A stretch of 59,418 nucleotides of DNA, taken from NCBI GenBank assembly GCA_934755305.1, contig CAKVLD010000013.1, forward strand, positions 1 through 59,418. The letters are read 5' to 3'. The stretch's first letter is position 1. Each line of letters begins with the position of its first letter. The DNA comes from an uncultured Clostridium sp. GTDB taxonomy: Bacteria; Bacillota; Clostridia; Clostridiales; Clostridiaceae. The position numbers and the translations under genes are program-made. Below are positions 26,347 to 35,543 of the stretch, piece by piece. The notes under the pieces were generated by a model. That model worked only from the letters and a program-made list of their open reading frames with translations, searched no databases and was not told the DNA's origin.

Positions 26347-26509
26347 GGGTGTATCACCTCTCTAATCTGTGTTAAATACTCTAGCTACTATTATACACTA
26401 ATTTTTATTTTTTAGTATTAATTATAATATTACTACAAAGAACTTTTTTAATATACATTTACACTATGATATAATATAATACAAAAATATTATTTTAGAG
26501 GTGAATCTT

Positions 26510-27349
26510 ATGACAAACTTTGTATCAAAAGCAGATCGCTTATTTAAAGATACATTAAAAGATATTCTTGAAAACGGCACAAGTACTCAAGGATATAAAG
26601 TAAGACCAATCTACAAAGATGGAACTCCAGCACATACATTATATATAAATCAAGTTGTAGAAAAATATGATATAAGTAAAGGCGAATTTCCTATAACAAC
26701 ACTTAGACCTATAGCTTGGAAATCTAGTATTAAAGAAATTTTCTGGATTTATAATTTATCTTCAAACAAGTTATCTGACTTAGAAAAACTAGGTATAACT
26801 TGGTGGGGAGACTGGGAAGTAGATGGTACTGGCACTATAGGACAAAGATACGGAGCTACAGTAAAAAAATATGATTTAATGAATAAATTATTAGACGGCC
26901 TTAAAAATGAACCATATACTCGTAGACATATAATAGATTTATATCAATATGCAGATTTCAATGAAACAGCAGGTTTATTCCCTTGTGCTTTTCTTACTGT
27001 TTGGTCAGTTAGAGGTGAATATCTTGATGTAACATTACACCAAAGAAGCTCTGATTATTGTGTAGCTGGTCATGTAAATAAAATACAATATACAGCTCTA
27101 CTTATGATGGTTGCAAGACATGTAGGTTTAAAGCCAGGAGTATTTATGCACGTTGTAGATAACTTACATATATATGACAGACATATAAATCAAGCAAAAG
27201 AATTACTTGCTAGAACTCCAAGTAATAAACAACCAAAATTAGTATTAAAAGAAGGCAAAACAAACTTCTATGATTTTACAATTGATGATTTTGAAATAAT
27301 AGATTATGAACCAGTTAAACCACAATTGAAGTTTGAATTAGGAATATAA
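26510..27349 (+). CDS. thyA: Thymidylate synthase
   Basis: A protein of about 279 residues that methylates dUMP to dTMP using methylene-tetrahydrofolate. The catalytic cysteine lies in FPCAFLTVWSV (near residue 160), and VTLHQRSSDYCVAGHVNKIQY gives the dUMP phosphate and base contacts. The size and internal segments resemble the longer Firmicute ThyA form. The start at 26510 follows AGAGGTG; a GTG nine bases upstream is inside that site. dfrA downstream recycles its dihydrofolate product. Confidence 0.94.
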   Translation: MTNFVSKADRLFKDTLKDILENGTSTQGYKVRPIYKDGTPAHTLYINQVVEKYDISKGEFPITTLRPIAWKSSIKEIFWIYNLSSNKLSDLEKLGITWWGDWEVDGTGTIGQRYGATVKKYDLMNKLLDGLKNEPYTRRHIIDLYQYADFNETAGLFPCAFLTVWSVRGEYLDVTLHQRSSDYCVAGHVNKIQYTALLMMVARHVGLKPGVFMHVVDNLHIYDRHINQAKELLARTPSNKQPKLVLKEGKTNFYDFTIDDFEIIDYEPVKPQLKFELGI

Positions 27350-27366
27350 AAATCCAATAGAAATAG

Positions 27367-27392
27367 AACGTATTTTTACGTTTTATTTTTTC
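27367..27392 (+). terminator. Terminator after thyA
   Basis: AACGTA (27367-27372) pairs with TACGTT (27377-27382), followed by TTATTTTTT. Confidence 0.65.
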
Positions 27393-27591
27393 ACTTATAC
27401 TTCCCTATTAATTACATATAATTAATTAAGTTACAGTCGTATTTTACGTCTTTAAATACAATTTGACTCAATTAACGCTTGTATTATTTTTCATAAAATA
27501 ACCAAAACTTACTTATCATAATTTTTTAGTTGAAAAAAACAGGTTAGAAAGATATAAATAATATGAAGAAGCAAAAAACGGAGGTAAAAAA

Positions 27592-28083
27592 ATGTTATCA
27601 ATTATAGTAGCAAAAGCAAAAAACGATGTTATAGGGGGCGATAATAAATTACTATGGCATATTTCTGAAGATCTAAAAAGATTTAAAGATATAACAACAG
27701 GACACACAATAATAATGGGAAGAAAAACTTTTGAATCCCTAGGTAGAATTCTCCCAAATAGACATCACGTTGTAATAACAAGAGATAAAAATTTTAAAGT
27801 TGATTCAAAAGATGTGACAATTTTTAATAATATAGAAGAAGTTATAAACTTATATCAAAAAACAGAGGGAGAGAGCTTCATAATTGGAGGAGGAGAAATT
27901 TATAATCAGTTATTTCCATATTGCGAAAAATTATACTTAACCCAAATAAATGGAAATTTTGAAGGAGATACAACATTCCCAAAAATCAATTTTGAAGAGT
28001 GGAACGTAAAATCTTCTTCAGGTAGCAAAATCGACCCTAAAAATGGACTTTCTTATGAATTTATTGATTTAGTTAGAAAATAG
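27592..28083 (+). CDS. dfrA: Dihydrofolate reductase
   Basis: A 163-residue DHFR that reduces dihydrofolate with NADPH. Typical segments are MLSIIVAKAKNDVIGGDNKL at the start, LLWHISEDLKRFKDITTGH, IMGRKTFESLG, and the NADPH-binding FIIGGGEIY near residue 97. Length matches the family. GGAGG precedes the ATG. It lies 242 bases after thyA and has its own terminator. Confidence 0.95.
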   Translation: MLSIIVAKAKNDVIGGDNKLLWHISEDLKRFKDITTGHTIIMGRKTFESLGRILPNRHHVVITRDKNFKVDSKDVTIFNNIEEVINLYQKTEGESFIIGGGEIYNQLFPYCEKLYLTQINGNFEGDTTFPKINFEEWNVKSSSGSKIDPKNGLSYEFIDLVRK

Positions 28084-28093
28084 ATGGTAATGC

Positions 28094-28137
28094 AAAAAGC
28101 TAGGTATGATAAATTTTTAAATCATACCTAGCTTTTT
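28094..28137. terminator. Terminator after dfrA
   Basis: A perfect 17-bp stem (28094-28110 with 28121-28137) flanked by A and T tracts. Confidence 0.88.
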
Positions 28138-28387
28138 TATTTTTTTAATCTCCCTCTATTTAGAAATCACCTATTCTACCACTACAAAATCAACAACTAT
28201 GTATATGCACAGAAAAATATATGCATCAAACACATCAAACGCATCAAATACATCAAAAAAATATATATTTCTTAGGATAAGAAAAAGAGGGTTTCCAAAG
28301 CTAAACTTTAGACTCCCTCTCTTTCTTATCCTATTGTGTCCTATATTGTTAATCCTATTGAAGAGTAACCTTTTATTATGTCTCATA
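28138..28387. other. Low-complexity spacer with tandem and inverted repeats
   Basis: No convincing gene. Two overlapping open frames exist but encode low-complexity peptides without ribosome sites. A short tandem array of nine-base units of the form CATCAAANN lies at about 28222-28252, and a ~21-bp imperfect inverted repeat at 28273-28331 (arms beginning AGGATAAGAAA). Confidence 0.5.
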
Positions 28388-28416
28388 AAAAAACCTTCCT
28401 TTATATAAGAAAGGTC
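28388..28416 (-). terminator. Terminator of the SRP RNA transcript
   Basis: On the minus strand, ACCTTTC and GAAGGT arms around TATATAA are followed by TTTTTTT, directly after the SRP RNA 3' end. Confidence 0.75.
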
Positions 28417-28433
28417 TTATTTAACTAAATTAT

Positions 28434-28703
28434 AAACCGTGCACCCTACTTCGATTATAACTTATATGCGTTACCCATGTAGTTAGCTCAAGCCAGATTG
28501 ATCCACGGCACACGAAAGTGACCACTTATCGCTGCTTCCTTCCGGACCTGACGAGGTTCATGGGTTCCGTTGCGTGGGACCCGACTCTCAACACCACTTG
28601 CATGGGTCAGACCATACTCATTATAACCTCCATAGGGAATTAAATCCTGCTATAGCGGATTGCAGGTTACAAGGCACCGCTGACTCCCCATCTAGCACGG
28701 CAT
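28434..28703 (-). ncRNA. ffs: Large SRP RNA (6S-type scRNA)
   Basis: About 270 bases with the universally conserved SRP core on the minus strand (AACCTCGTCAGGTCCGGAAG and AAGCAGC, about 28530-28557). The ends pair (GCCGTGC at 28695-28701 with GCACGGT at 28436-28442), and the Alu-type domain (TGGGGAG, CAATCCGCTATAGCAGG) is present, as in the Bacillus scRNA. It scaffolds the signal recognition particle with Ffh. It directly abuts the tRNA-Ser 3' end, so the two are one transcript. Exact mature ends are uncertain by a few bases. Confidence 0.93.
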
Positions 28704-28793
28704 TGGCGGAGAAAGTGGGATTTGAACCCACGATAGAGATTCCCCTATACACGCGTTCCAGGCGTGCTCCTTCAACCACTCAGACATCTCTCC
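28704..28793 (-). tRNA. tRNA-Ser (GGA anticodon)
   Basis: Ninety bases including an encoded CCA. The acceptor stem GGAGAGA pairs with TTTCTCC, the anticodon loop CTGGAAC gives GGA, there is a long class II variable arm, and the T-arm GTGGGTTCAAATCCCAC is clear. The CCA is followed at once by the SRP RNA. Confidence 0.95.
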
Positions 28794-28854
28794 GTACAAT
28801 ACTTAGACTATAAAAATGTATGTCTAACTTATTTTATTATTTTGATACTTTATC

Positions 28855-28883
28855 ATTCTAGCACAAATATCGTTCTTATTCAA
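28855..28883 (-). promoter_or_regulatory. Promoter of tRNA-Ser and SRP RNA
   Basis: Minus-strand TTGAAT (28878-28883), a 17-bp spacer and TAGAAT (28855-28860), about 60 bases before the tRNA. Confidence 0.65.
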
Positions 28884-29291
28884 TAGAAAGATTTACTTCA
28901 GGTGCTAGTTCTATAAAACTTTCTGCAAGATTTATATTTTTCACTTATATAATTCCATTTTTTAAGGTAAATTATAATATAAAAAACTATAAATTTTAGT
29001 AAGAGGATAAAAAAGTGGCTTCGCCACGCTTATCTTAACTAAATTACATCTTAATTTTATAAAAGCATTTTTAGTATATTTAATCTTAACTGAAGTCACT
29101 TTTTTTAGCCTGTCAAAAGGTTCTAAAAGAAAAATAATTCCTTATAAAAATACCATTTAATTATTTTTCTTTTTGGTTCTTTTGCGGCACTATAATTATT
29201 TTTTAACGTATTTGACAACTTACATACCAGAAAGCTAGTAATAATCAGTGCTCGCTCTCAAAAAAGTTTTAAAATTTCCTATACGTTAAAA
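28884..29291. other. Gene-free stretch with structured elements
   Basis: Part of a ~590-base gap between tRNA-Ser and lgt. No coding frame is supported. On the minus strand there is a GTGGC-GAA-GCCAC hairpin with a T tract at about 29011-29026, a longer inverted repeat pairing AAAAAAGTG(G/A)CTTC arms at about 29009-29022 and 29094-29107, and another pairing GAAAAATAATT arms at about 29150-29200. A possible promoter precedes these, so a small RNA is conceivable. Confidence 0.45.
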
Positions 29292-29330
29292 AGGTTGTTG
29301 TATCTGACTTTCTTTTAAATACAACAACCT
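29292..29330 (-). terminator. Terminator after lgt
   Basis: A perfect 12-bp stem (29292-29303 with 29319-29330), with a T tract following on the minus strand. Confidence 0.85.
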
Positions 29331-29381
29331 CTTTGTATATACAACTCTAAATTAACTTAGATAAAATTATTAAAAAATATC

Positions 29382-30158
29382 TTATTTACTATTTTGTTTT
29401 CTAACTACAATGATGCCAATTCCTATAATCCCCAATATTATTCCCGTAATGCTTACAAGTTGAGCCACTCTAAAGCTTCCAAACATTAAACTATCAGTTC
29501 TTAATCCTTCTACAAATACTCTACCTAAAGAATATAAAGCTGCATAACTACAAATAACTACTCCATTTAATCCTTCTTTCTTCTTATACAAAATTACTAG
29601 CAATATTGCACAAACAAAAAAATTCCACATAGATTCATATAAGAAAGTTGGATGATAATATGTACCATTTATATACATACCATCTTGAATAAACTTTGGA
29701 AAATGACTTATGAATTCTTCTGAAACTTTACCACCATGAGCTTCACTATTCATAAAGTTCCCCCATCTTCCTATAGCCTGAGCTAATATAATTGACGGAG
29801 CTGCAACATCTGCATACTTCCATAGATTCATCTTCTTAACTTTCGCAAATATACATACAACTATAAATGCACCTATAAGACCACCATGAATAGCTAATCC
29901 ACCTTGTCTTATATTTATAATATCTCCTAGATTATCTTTATAATTATCAAATTCAAAAGCTACATAATAAAGTCTTGCACATATTATTGCTATTGGAAAA
30001 GCCCATAAAAATGCATCTGTTAATAAATCAAAATTTAAATCTAACTTTTTGCAGTTATAATAGGCTAATAATAACGCACAAAGTACTCCCATCCCAATTA
30101 GAATTCCATACCATCTTATATCCATTCCAAACAATTGAAATGCTACTGGATCATTCAT
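29382..30158 (-). CDS. lgt: Prolipoprotein diacylglyceryl transferase
   Basis: A protein of about 258 residues with seven membrane segments. It attaches diacylglycerol to the lipobox cysteine of prolipoproteins. Key segments are IRWYGILIGMG near the N-terminus, INIRQGGLAIHGGLIGA, the signature AQAIGRWGNFMNSEAHGG near residue 137, and HPTFLYESMWN. The start at 30158 is chosen because GGAG lies eight bases before it and the ATG overlaps the tadA stop codon. Substrates in this window include OppA and the lipoprotein at 40752. Confidence 0.95.
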   Translation of the reverse strand: MNDPVAFQLFGMDIRWYGILIGMGVLCALLLAYYNCKKLDLNFDLLTDAFLWAFPIAIICARLYYVAFEFDNYKDNLGDIINIRQGGLAIHGGLIGAFIVVCIFAKVKKMNLWKYADVAAPSIILAQAIGRWGNFMNSEAHGGKVSEEFISHFPKFIQDGMYINGTYYHPTFLYESMWNFFVCAILLVILYKKKEGLNGVVICSYAALYSLGRVFVEGLRTDSLMFGSFRVAQLVSITGIILGIIGIGIIVVRKQNSK

Positions 30159-30634
30159 TCCCATCTCTCCTTTTGTATTCTTATATTCTTATATTCTTTT
30201 CTTCTTCTCTTAAAAAATTCCTTTAATAAATCACTACATCTATCATCATACATCCAAATAGTATTAACAAAAGTATTTAAACTTCTATTATCAACTAAAT
30301 TAACTACAGACCCACAAGCCCCCATGTCCTTATTAAAAGTTCCTATATGTAACTTAGAAAGTCTACTTTGCAGAATAGCACCTGTACACATAGGACAAGG
30401 CTCTAAAGTCACATACATCTCTGAACCATTAAGCCGCCAATCCCCAATTGTTTTGCATGCATCTTTAATAGCAATTATTTCTGCATGAGCTGTAGGATCA
30501 TTACTAGATTCCTTTTTATTATGTCCTCTTCCAATTATTATACCATCCTTAACAATAATTGCTCCAATAGGAATCTCACCCTTCTCTAATGCTTTTATTC
30601 CTTCTTCTATTGCATAATCCATATAATTCATCAT
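30155..30634 (-). CDS. tadA: tRNA-specific adenosine deaminase
   Basis: A 159-residue deaminase that converts A34 of tRNA-Arg(ACG) to inosine. The zinc site is complete: HAE (in DPTAHAEIIA, near residue 57) and PCPMC near residue 87. Length and the C-terminal helix match TadA and not free nucleoside deaminases. It overlaps lgt by four bases, implying co-translation. Confidence 0.93.
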   Translation of the reverse strand: MMNYMDYAIEEGIKALEKGEIPIGAIIVKDGIIIGRGHNKKESSNDPTAHAEIIAIKDACKTIGDWRLNGSEMYVTLEPCPMCTGAILQSRLSKLHIGTFNKDMGACGSVVNLVDNRSLNTFVNTIWMYDDRCSDLLKEFFKRRRKEYKNIRIQKERWE

Positions 30635-30665
30635 TATTCACCTTTATATATTGATGTTAAAAAAT

Positions 30666-30709
30666 AAGCTATATCAAGTATACTTTAAATTAGTATTTTG
30701 ATATAGCTT
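30666..30709 (-). terminator. Terminator after the CNNM/CBS gene
   Basis: AAGCTATATCAA (30666-30677) pairs with TTGATATAGCTT (30698-30709), with T-rich sequence following on the minus strand. Confidence 0.8.
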
Positions 30710-30713
30710 GTTT

Positions 30714-31964
30714 TTAAGTATATATTCTTACTTTTTTTATACGATTCTTATCTAATTCCTCTACTACAAACCTTAAGTCATTGATAAGAACTTCTTCCTT
30801 ATTTTCCGGAATCCTTCCAAGCTCTTCTATAATTAATCCACCTACTGAATCTAACTCTTCCGATTCCATATTAACGCCTATAAGTTCGCTTATATCATGA
30901 AGTTTTGCACTACCATCAACAATATATTCATCTTCTTTAATTACTTGAATCATATTGTTTTCATCGTCATATTCATCTTCAATTTCACCAACTATTTCTT
31001 CTATTATATCTTCCATAGTGATGATACCAACAGTTCCGCCATACTCATCAAGAACAACAGCCATAGGTGTTCTAGTTTTCTTCATTTCATTAAAAACTTC
31101 TGCTATTTTCTTAAATTCAAAAGTATAAAACGGTTCTCTAACATAATCAGCTACCTTAAAATTTTCACTGCTTTGGTCAGCTATAATTAAGTCCTTGACA
31201 TTTAAGATACCTATTACATCATCTATATTTTCATTGTAAACAGGAATTCTAGAAAATTGTTCTTTTTTAACAACCTCTAAAATCTCATCATATGTAGCCT
31301 CTGAATCAATTGCTGTAACATCTACTCTTTGCACCATAACATCTTTAACTTGCATATCTGCAAAATCAAAAACATTAAATATCATCTCTTTTTCTACATC
31401 TTCAAGGACACCTTCCTCTTCACTAACACCAACCATTGTCTTAAGCTCTTCTTCTGTAATAAATGGTTCTGTAGCCTTAGGATCTCCTCCAAATAGTCTT
31501 ATAAATAATGATGATATACCAGTAAATATAGCAACAAAAGGTTTAAATATTATTACACAAAGTCTTATTGGTCTACTAACAAATAAAGAAACAGATTCAG
31601 ACTTTTGCTTTGCTATAGATTTTGGAGTTATTTCACCAAAAATAAGTACTAATATAGTCATACCAAAAGTTGATATAGCAATACTTGCCTCACTACCACC
31701 TAATAACTTTGCAGTTACATTAGTAGCTAATGATGATGCTCCTATATTAACAATATTATTTCCAATTAAAATTGCACCTAAAAGTTTATTTGGCTCTTCT
31801 AAAAGCTTTTCTACTAGCTTTGCCCCCTTAACTTTTTCTTCTACCATGTGCCTTATTCTAATTTTACTCAAAGACATTAAAGCAGTCTCCGCCATTGAGA
31901 AAAATCCTGATAATACAAGTAGTATTACAAGCAGAATAATCTCCCCCGTATAACTAGAATCCAA
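30714..31964 (-). CDS. CNNM-CBS domain membrane protein (HlyC/CorC family)
   Basis: A 416-residue protein with an N-terminal CNNM (DUF21) membrane domain (residues 1 to about 190, three to four membrane segments), two CBS domains (about 205-330, including PVYNENIDDVIGILNVKDL and RTPMAVVLDEYGGTVGIITMEDI) and a C-terminal CorC_HlyC domain. Family members are linked to Mg2+ or Co2+ efflux and regulation; the old name hemolysin reflects one early report. No specific ion is provable here. Confidence 0.9.
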   Translation of the reverse strand: MDSSYTGEIILLVILLVLSGFFSMAETALMSLSKIRIRHMVEEKVKGAKLVEKLLEEPNKLLGAILIGNNIVNIGASSLATNVTAKLLGGSEASIAISTFGMTILVLIFGEITPKSIAKQKSESVSLFVSRPIRLCVIIFKPFVAIFTGISSLFIRLFGGDPKATEPFITEEELKTMVGVSEEEGVLEDVEKEMIFNVFDFADMQVKDVMVQRVDVTAIDSEATYDEILEVVKKEQFSRIPVYNENIDDVIGILNVKDLIIADQSSENFKVADYVREPFYTFEFKKIAEVFNEMKKTRTPMAVVLDEYGGTVGIITMEDIIEEIVGEIEDEYDDENNMIQVIKEDEYIVDGSAKLHDISELIGVNMESEELDSVGGLIIEELGRIPENKEEVLINDLRFVVEELDKNRIKKVRIYT

Positions 31965-32048
31965 AATTAAATCACTCCCTATTTTTTCAAATTTTAATTA
32001 TTATTATATCACATAGAGATCATTTTTTATATATTATTCTCTATAAAT

Positions 32049-33458
32049 TCACTTATCTCTTCTTAACATAATCGATTCAATTCCATAGGCTGCTATTATT
32101 AATAATAAAGGAATTATAAAATATCTATATCTTATTTGAATTTCTATAAGCATATAAACAAATATATAGCCTAAAAACATTATTAAAAATAAATGTAAGT
32201 TTTCAAACCTCCTTCTTTTATATAATTCCCAAACTCCTACTGCAAATAACATAATAATAATAAAATACTGTAATTTTTCTACAGCTACAGAAATATTATT
32301 ATATTTATTGTATACATCCTCATCTGTATATATGAAGCTAAAAGAATTATCATTAGCCCCCCAAAAAGTAACTGTTTTCTTTGCAAATAATATTGCTACT
32401 TTTTTAGGATCAGAAAGTCTTTCCTTTATTATCTCTTTTTCCATTTCATTTTTTTCTTCCCCAGCTGGAACATAATATAAAAGTTCATTATCCTCATGAC
32501 TATAGCTTCCATTTGATTCATAATTTAATCCAGTTACAAACTTCCAAAGAGGATTTCTATTTCCAAACTCATATCTTGTTACACCTGTATTGATTAAGTA
32601 TACTGAAAAAATATTTGTTACACAAAAAAATATAATTGCTACCCCTAAAGTTTTACCTATATTAATGAAATACTCTTTATTTATCCTCATATCCTTAAAT
32701 ATTATAAACAATAATAAAGCTAATAAAACTATAGATCCTTCAGGTCTAATTATCTGCCCAAGCCCCATTAAAAGCCCAGCCCATACAAAAGTCCATCTTT
32801 TATTAAACTTAGTTAATATTAAATATATAGCTAAATAGAAAAATAAAGTTGTTATATGCTGATTTGTTAAAGTAGATGTATAAGCTATACTTGCGAAGTA
32901 TAAGCTATATATAAATCCTGCAATTCTAGCACTTCTCTCTGATATAAGTTTTTCTACTATTTTATATATTACAACTGGTATAAAAGATACTATAAAAACA
33001 TTTATAAACTTTATAGCTAATAATGATCCATTAAATATCTTGTTTAAAAACACTAAATATGTTGTAAATCCAAGCTGATAAACCCATGAAGAAAAATACA
33101 AATCATCTAATAAAGAAGCTTTATCTCCATTTATTATTTTCATTGCAGCATCCTGCATTAAGAAGAAATCTGATACTGGCTCTGTATCCACCAATAGTAC
33201 CCAAGCCCCTCTAACTATAAAAGAAGTTATAAACAACGAAATAATAAATATCTTCCTATTTTTAATTTTTAACATAAGGTATATAAAAGCTGTCAATAAA
33301 GCTATTATTATACCTGCTAACATCATCTCTTTTAAGTTACCTTCAAGTACACTTTTCCCAATAAATAAAGTATTACTTAAAACTAATATAATACTAAATA
33401 TAAGAGACAATATTAATACTGTATTAGAAGCTAACTTATTTAATTTTTCTAATTTCAT
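32049..33458 (-). CDS. Multi-pass GT-C-like glycosyltransferase family membrane protein
   Basis: A 469-residue membrane protein with about 11-12 hydrophobic segments. The first extracytoplasmic loop carries an acidic stretch (VDTEPVSDFFLMQDAA, near residue 110), as in polyprenyl-linked sugar transferases of the GT-C/ArnT superfamily. QIIRPEGSIVLL near residue 235 is also typical of that group. It probably moves a sugar from a polyprenyl-phosphate donor onto a cell-envelope acceptor. It is divergent from the GT39 pair. Substrate and exact family remain inference. Confidence 0.72.
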   Translation of the reverse strand: MKLEKLNKLASNTVLILSLIFSIILVLSNTLFIGKSVLEGNLKEMMLAGIIIALLTAFIYLMLKIKNRKIFIISLFITSFIVRGAWVLLVDTEPVSDFFLMQDAAMKIINGDKASLLDDLYFSSWVYQLGFTTYLVFLNKIFNGSLLAIKFINVFIVSFIPVVIYKIVEKLISERSARIAGFIYSLYFASIAYTSTLTNQHITTLFFYLAIYLILTKFNKRWTFVWAGLLMGLGQIIRPEGSIVLLALLLFIIFKDMRINKEYFINIGKTLGVAIIFFCVTNIFSVYLINTGVTRYEFGNRNPLWKFVTGLNYESNGSYSHEDNELLYYVPAGEEKNEMEKEIIKERLSDPKKVAILFAKKTVTFWGANDNSFSFIYTDEDVYNKYNNISVAVEKLQYFIIIMLFAVGVWELYKRRRFENLHLFLIMFLGYIFVYMLIEIQIRYRYFIIPLLLIIAAYGIESIMLRRDK

Positions 33459-33618
33459 ATTTTCACCATTTTCCTATTTTTTATAAAAATATTTTTACAT
33501 ATCCTTTATCTATTGTAAACCAATAAAAAAATCATTACACTTATTTATAATTAAATTCCATGTTTTGATAATTTTAAATTATAATATAGATACAGTATTT
33601 ATTAAGGAGGTACATATA

Positions 33619-35493
33619 TTGAGTGTTGAAACAAATAACAAATTTGCATATTATATAAAAAATAATTCACATATAATTATCTTATTTTTAATTACCATCC
33701 TATCTTTTACCCTTAACTTTTATGCTATTAGTAATTATGGCTATGGTAATGAATATTATTCAGCTTCTGTACTAAGTATGACAAAGAGTCTTAAAAACTT
33801 TTTCTTTATATCTTTTGATCCTACTGGAATGTTAGCTATAGATAAGCCACCTCTAGGATTATGGATTCAAGCTATTTTTGTTATGATTTTAGGATTTAAG
33901 GGCTGGGTTATGATATTACCTCAAGCTATTTCTAGTACTTTATGTTGTATATTAATTTATATATTAATGCGTAAAAATTTTAATTATAAAACATCATTGC
34001 TTTCTTCTTTTATCTTTGCAATTACTCCAATTGTAGTTGCTGTTTCTCGTAATAATACAATGGATATGCAACTTGTATTTATTTTGCTTTTATCTATATA
34101 CACCTTTTTAAAGGTCTTTGAGAAAAATAAAAAAAAATATATTTTTATAACTGCAATTTTAGTTGGAATTGGTTTTAATATTAAAATGTTTCAAGCTTAT
34201 TTAATATTGCCTAGCTTTGCTTTAACTTATTTATTCTTTTATAAAGAACCCTTACACAAAAAATTTATAACTGGCTTTTTAGCATGTTTTTTAATGCTAG
34301 TAGTATCTTTATCTTGGGTAACCTTTGTAGAATTTTATCCTAAAGAAAATAGACCTTATATTGATAGTACTTCTACTAACTCAGTTTATGAGCTTATTTT
34401 TGAACATAATGGGATAGAAAGATTAGTTGGAGAAAGTAAAATTTATAATCCATCTTCATATTTTGAGGATAATGAGACTAACAATAATAATCCTAACAAT
34501 GATTCTATAGGGGAACCGTCTATATTTAGGCTATGGAATAACAATATTTATGGACAAATTTCTTGGCTATTAATATTAACTTTTATGTCTATTATCCCTT
34601 ACAATAAAAAGCTGAATTTTAAAAAGTCTGACTCAAAAAATATTTTCTTTATTTTCTGGGAAATATATTTTCTAAGTATGTTTATTTTCTTTAGTTTTGC
34701 TGGATTTTATCATAGATATTATTTATGTATGATAGCACCTTCTATAGCGATTTTAAGTTCTATAGGGTTAGAAAAAATGTTTTTAGAACATATTAGTAGA
34801 TCAACTTGGAAACAATATCTTTTACCTGTATCTTTAAGTATTACAATGATTTTAGAATTTAGATATGTATTAAAAGATGAAACTTCACCTATTTTATTAA
34901 TTATATTAACTATTACTTTATTTTTAATATCAATTTACTTTTTTATTAGTAAATCAAAAAGCACAAGCATAGTACTTATTTTATGCGTAATGTTAATTAT
35001 GCCTTTTTATTGGGCTTTAACTCCTGTAATTTACGTTCCTAATTTAACTAAGCCTTCTGCAGGTCCTAGTCTTAAATCCTTAGATACATTATCTATTGAT
35101 TCAAAAAAAGATACATCCCCTACCATTATGAGCAATAATTTTGCTTTAGAGGAATATTTATTATCTAATTATGAAAAGGATAGTTTTTTATTAGTTTCTC
35201 GAAAGACTTCTGATGTCTCTCATTTAATAATAAGTACAGGACTTCCTTGCTATGCTTATGGTGGCTTTCTTGGAGAAAATAATTCTTTAGATATTGCTAA
35301 ATTAAAAGAATTAGTAATTAATAAAAAAATTACATATTTTCTTATAGATTCTGAAGATGATTCACCTATAGCTAAATATGTTAGAGAAAATGCTAAACTT
35401 ATAGAGGAAAGTGAATATACAGCTTCATTTTCTCAATTTAATAACAATATAAATAATAAAAATAAGTTTCTTTATTCTTTTAAGGAATCATAA
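33619..35493 (+). CDS. GT39 (PMT/ArnT-like) glycosyltransferase, intact copy
   Basis: A protein of about 624 residues with a polytopic GT-C core. The first outside loop carries YGYGNEYYSASVLSM and FDPTGMLAIDKPPLGLWIQA, the acidic pattern of Firmicute YkcB-like GT39 enzymes. Further features are AVSRNNTMDMQL, GFNIKMFQAY, the hydrophilic NNNNPNNDSIGEPSIFRLW loop (about 290-315) and FAGFYHRYYLCMIAP; the C-terminal domain is extracellular. It likely transfers a sugar from polyprenyl phosphate to an envelope polymer. The TTG start at 33619 follows AAGGAGG with perfect spacing. A closely similar frameshifted copy follows. Confidence 0.85.
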   Translation: MSVETNNKFAYYIKNNSHIIILFLITILSFTLNFYAISNYGYGNEYYSASVLSMTKSLKNFFFISFDPTGMLAIDKPPLGLWIQAIFVMILGFKGWVMILPQAISSTLCCILIYILMRKNFNYKTSLLSSFIFAITPIVVAVSRNNTMDMQLVFILLLSIYTFLKVFEKNKKKYIFITAILVGIGFNIKMFQAYLILPSFALTYLFFYKEPLHKKFITGFLACFLMLVVSLSWVTFVEFYPKENRPYIDSTSTNSVYELIFEHNGIERLVGESKIYNPSSYFEDNETNNNNPNNDSIGEPSIFRLWNNNIYGQISWLLILTFMSIIPYNKKLNFKKSDSKNIFFIFWEIYFLSMFIFFSFAGFYHRYYLCMIAPSIAILSSIGLEKMFLEHISRSTWKQYLLPVSLSITMILEFRYVLKDETSPILLIILTITLFLISIYFFISKSKSTSIVLILCVMLIMPFYWALTPVIYVPNLTKPSAGPSLKSLDTLSIDSKKDTSPTIMSNNFALEEYLLSNYEKDSFLLVSRKTSDVSHLIISTGLPCYAYGGFLGENNSLDIAKLKELVINKKITYFLIDSEDDSPIAKYVRENAKLIEESEYTASFSQFNNNINNKNKFLYSFKES

Positions 35494-35543
35494 AGGTTTC
35501 AAATGTATAATTTAACCAAATACTTTTATAGGAGTTGGTTATT

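Noticed and set aside
28171..28408. Two overlapping open frames on opposite strands (71 and 69 codons)
   Set aside because: Low-complexity translations produced by the tandem repeat and inverted repeat, no ribosome binding site, no family resemblance.
28574..28813. Plus-strand open frame of 79 codons
   Set aside because: It is the antisense reading of the SRP RNA and tRNA-Ser genes.
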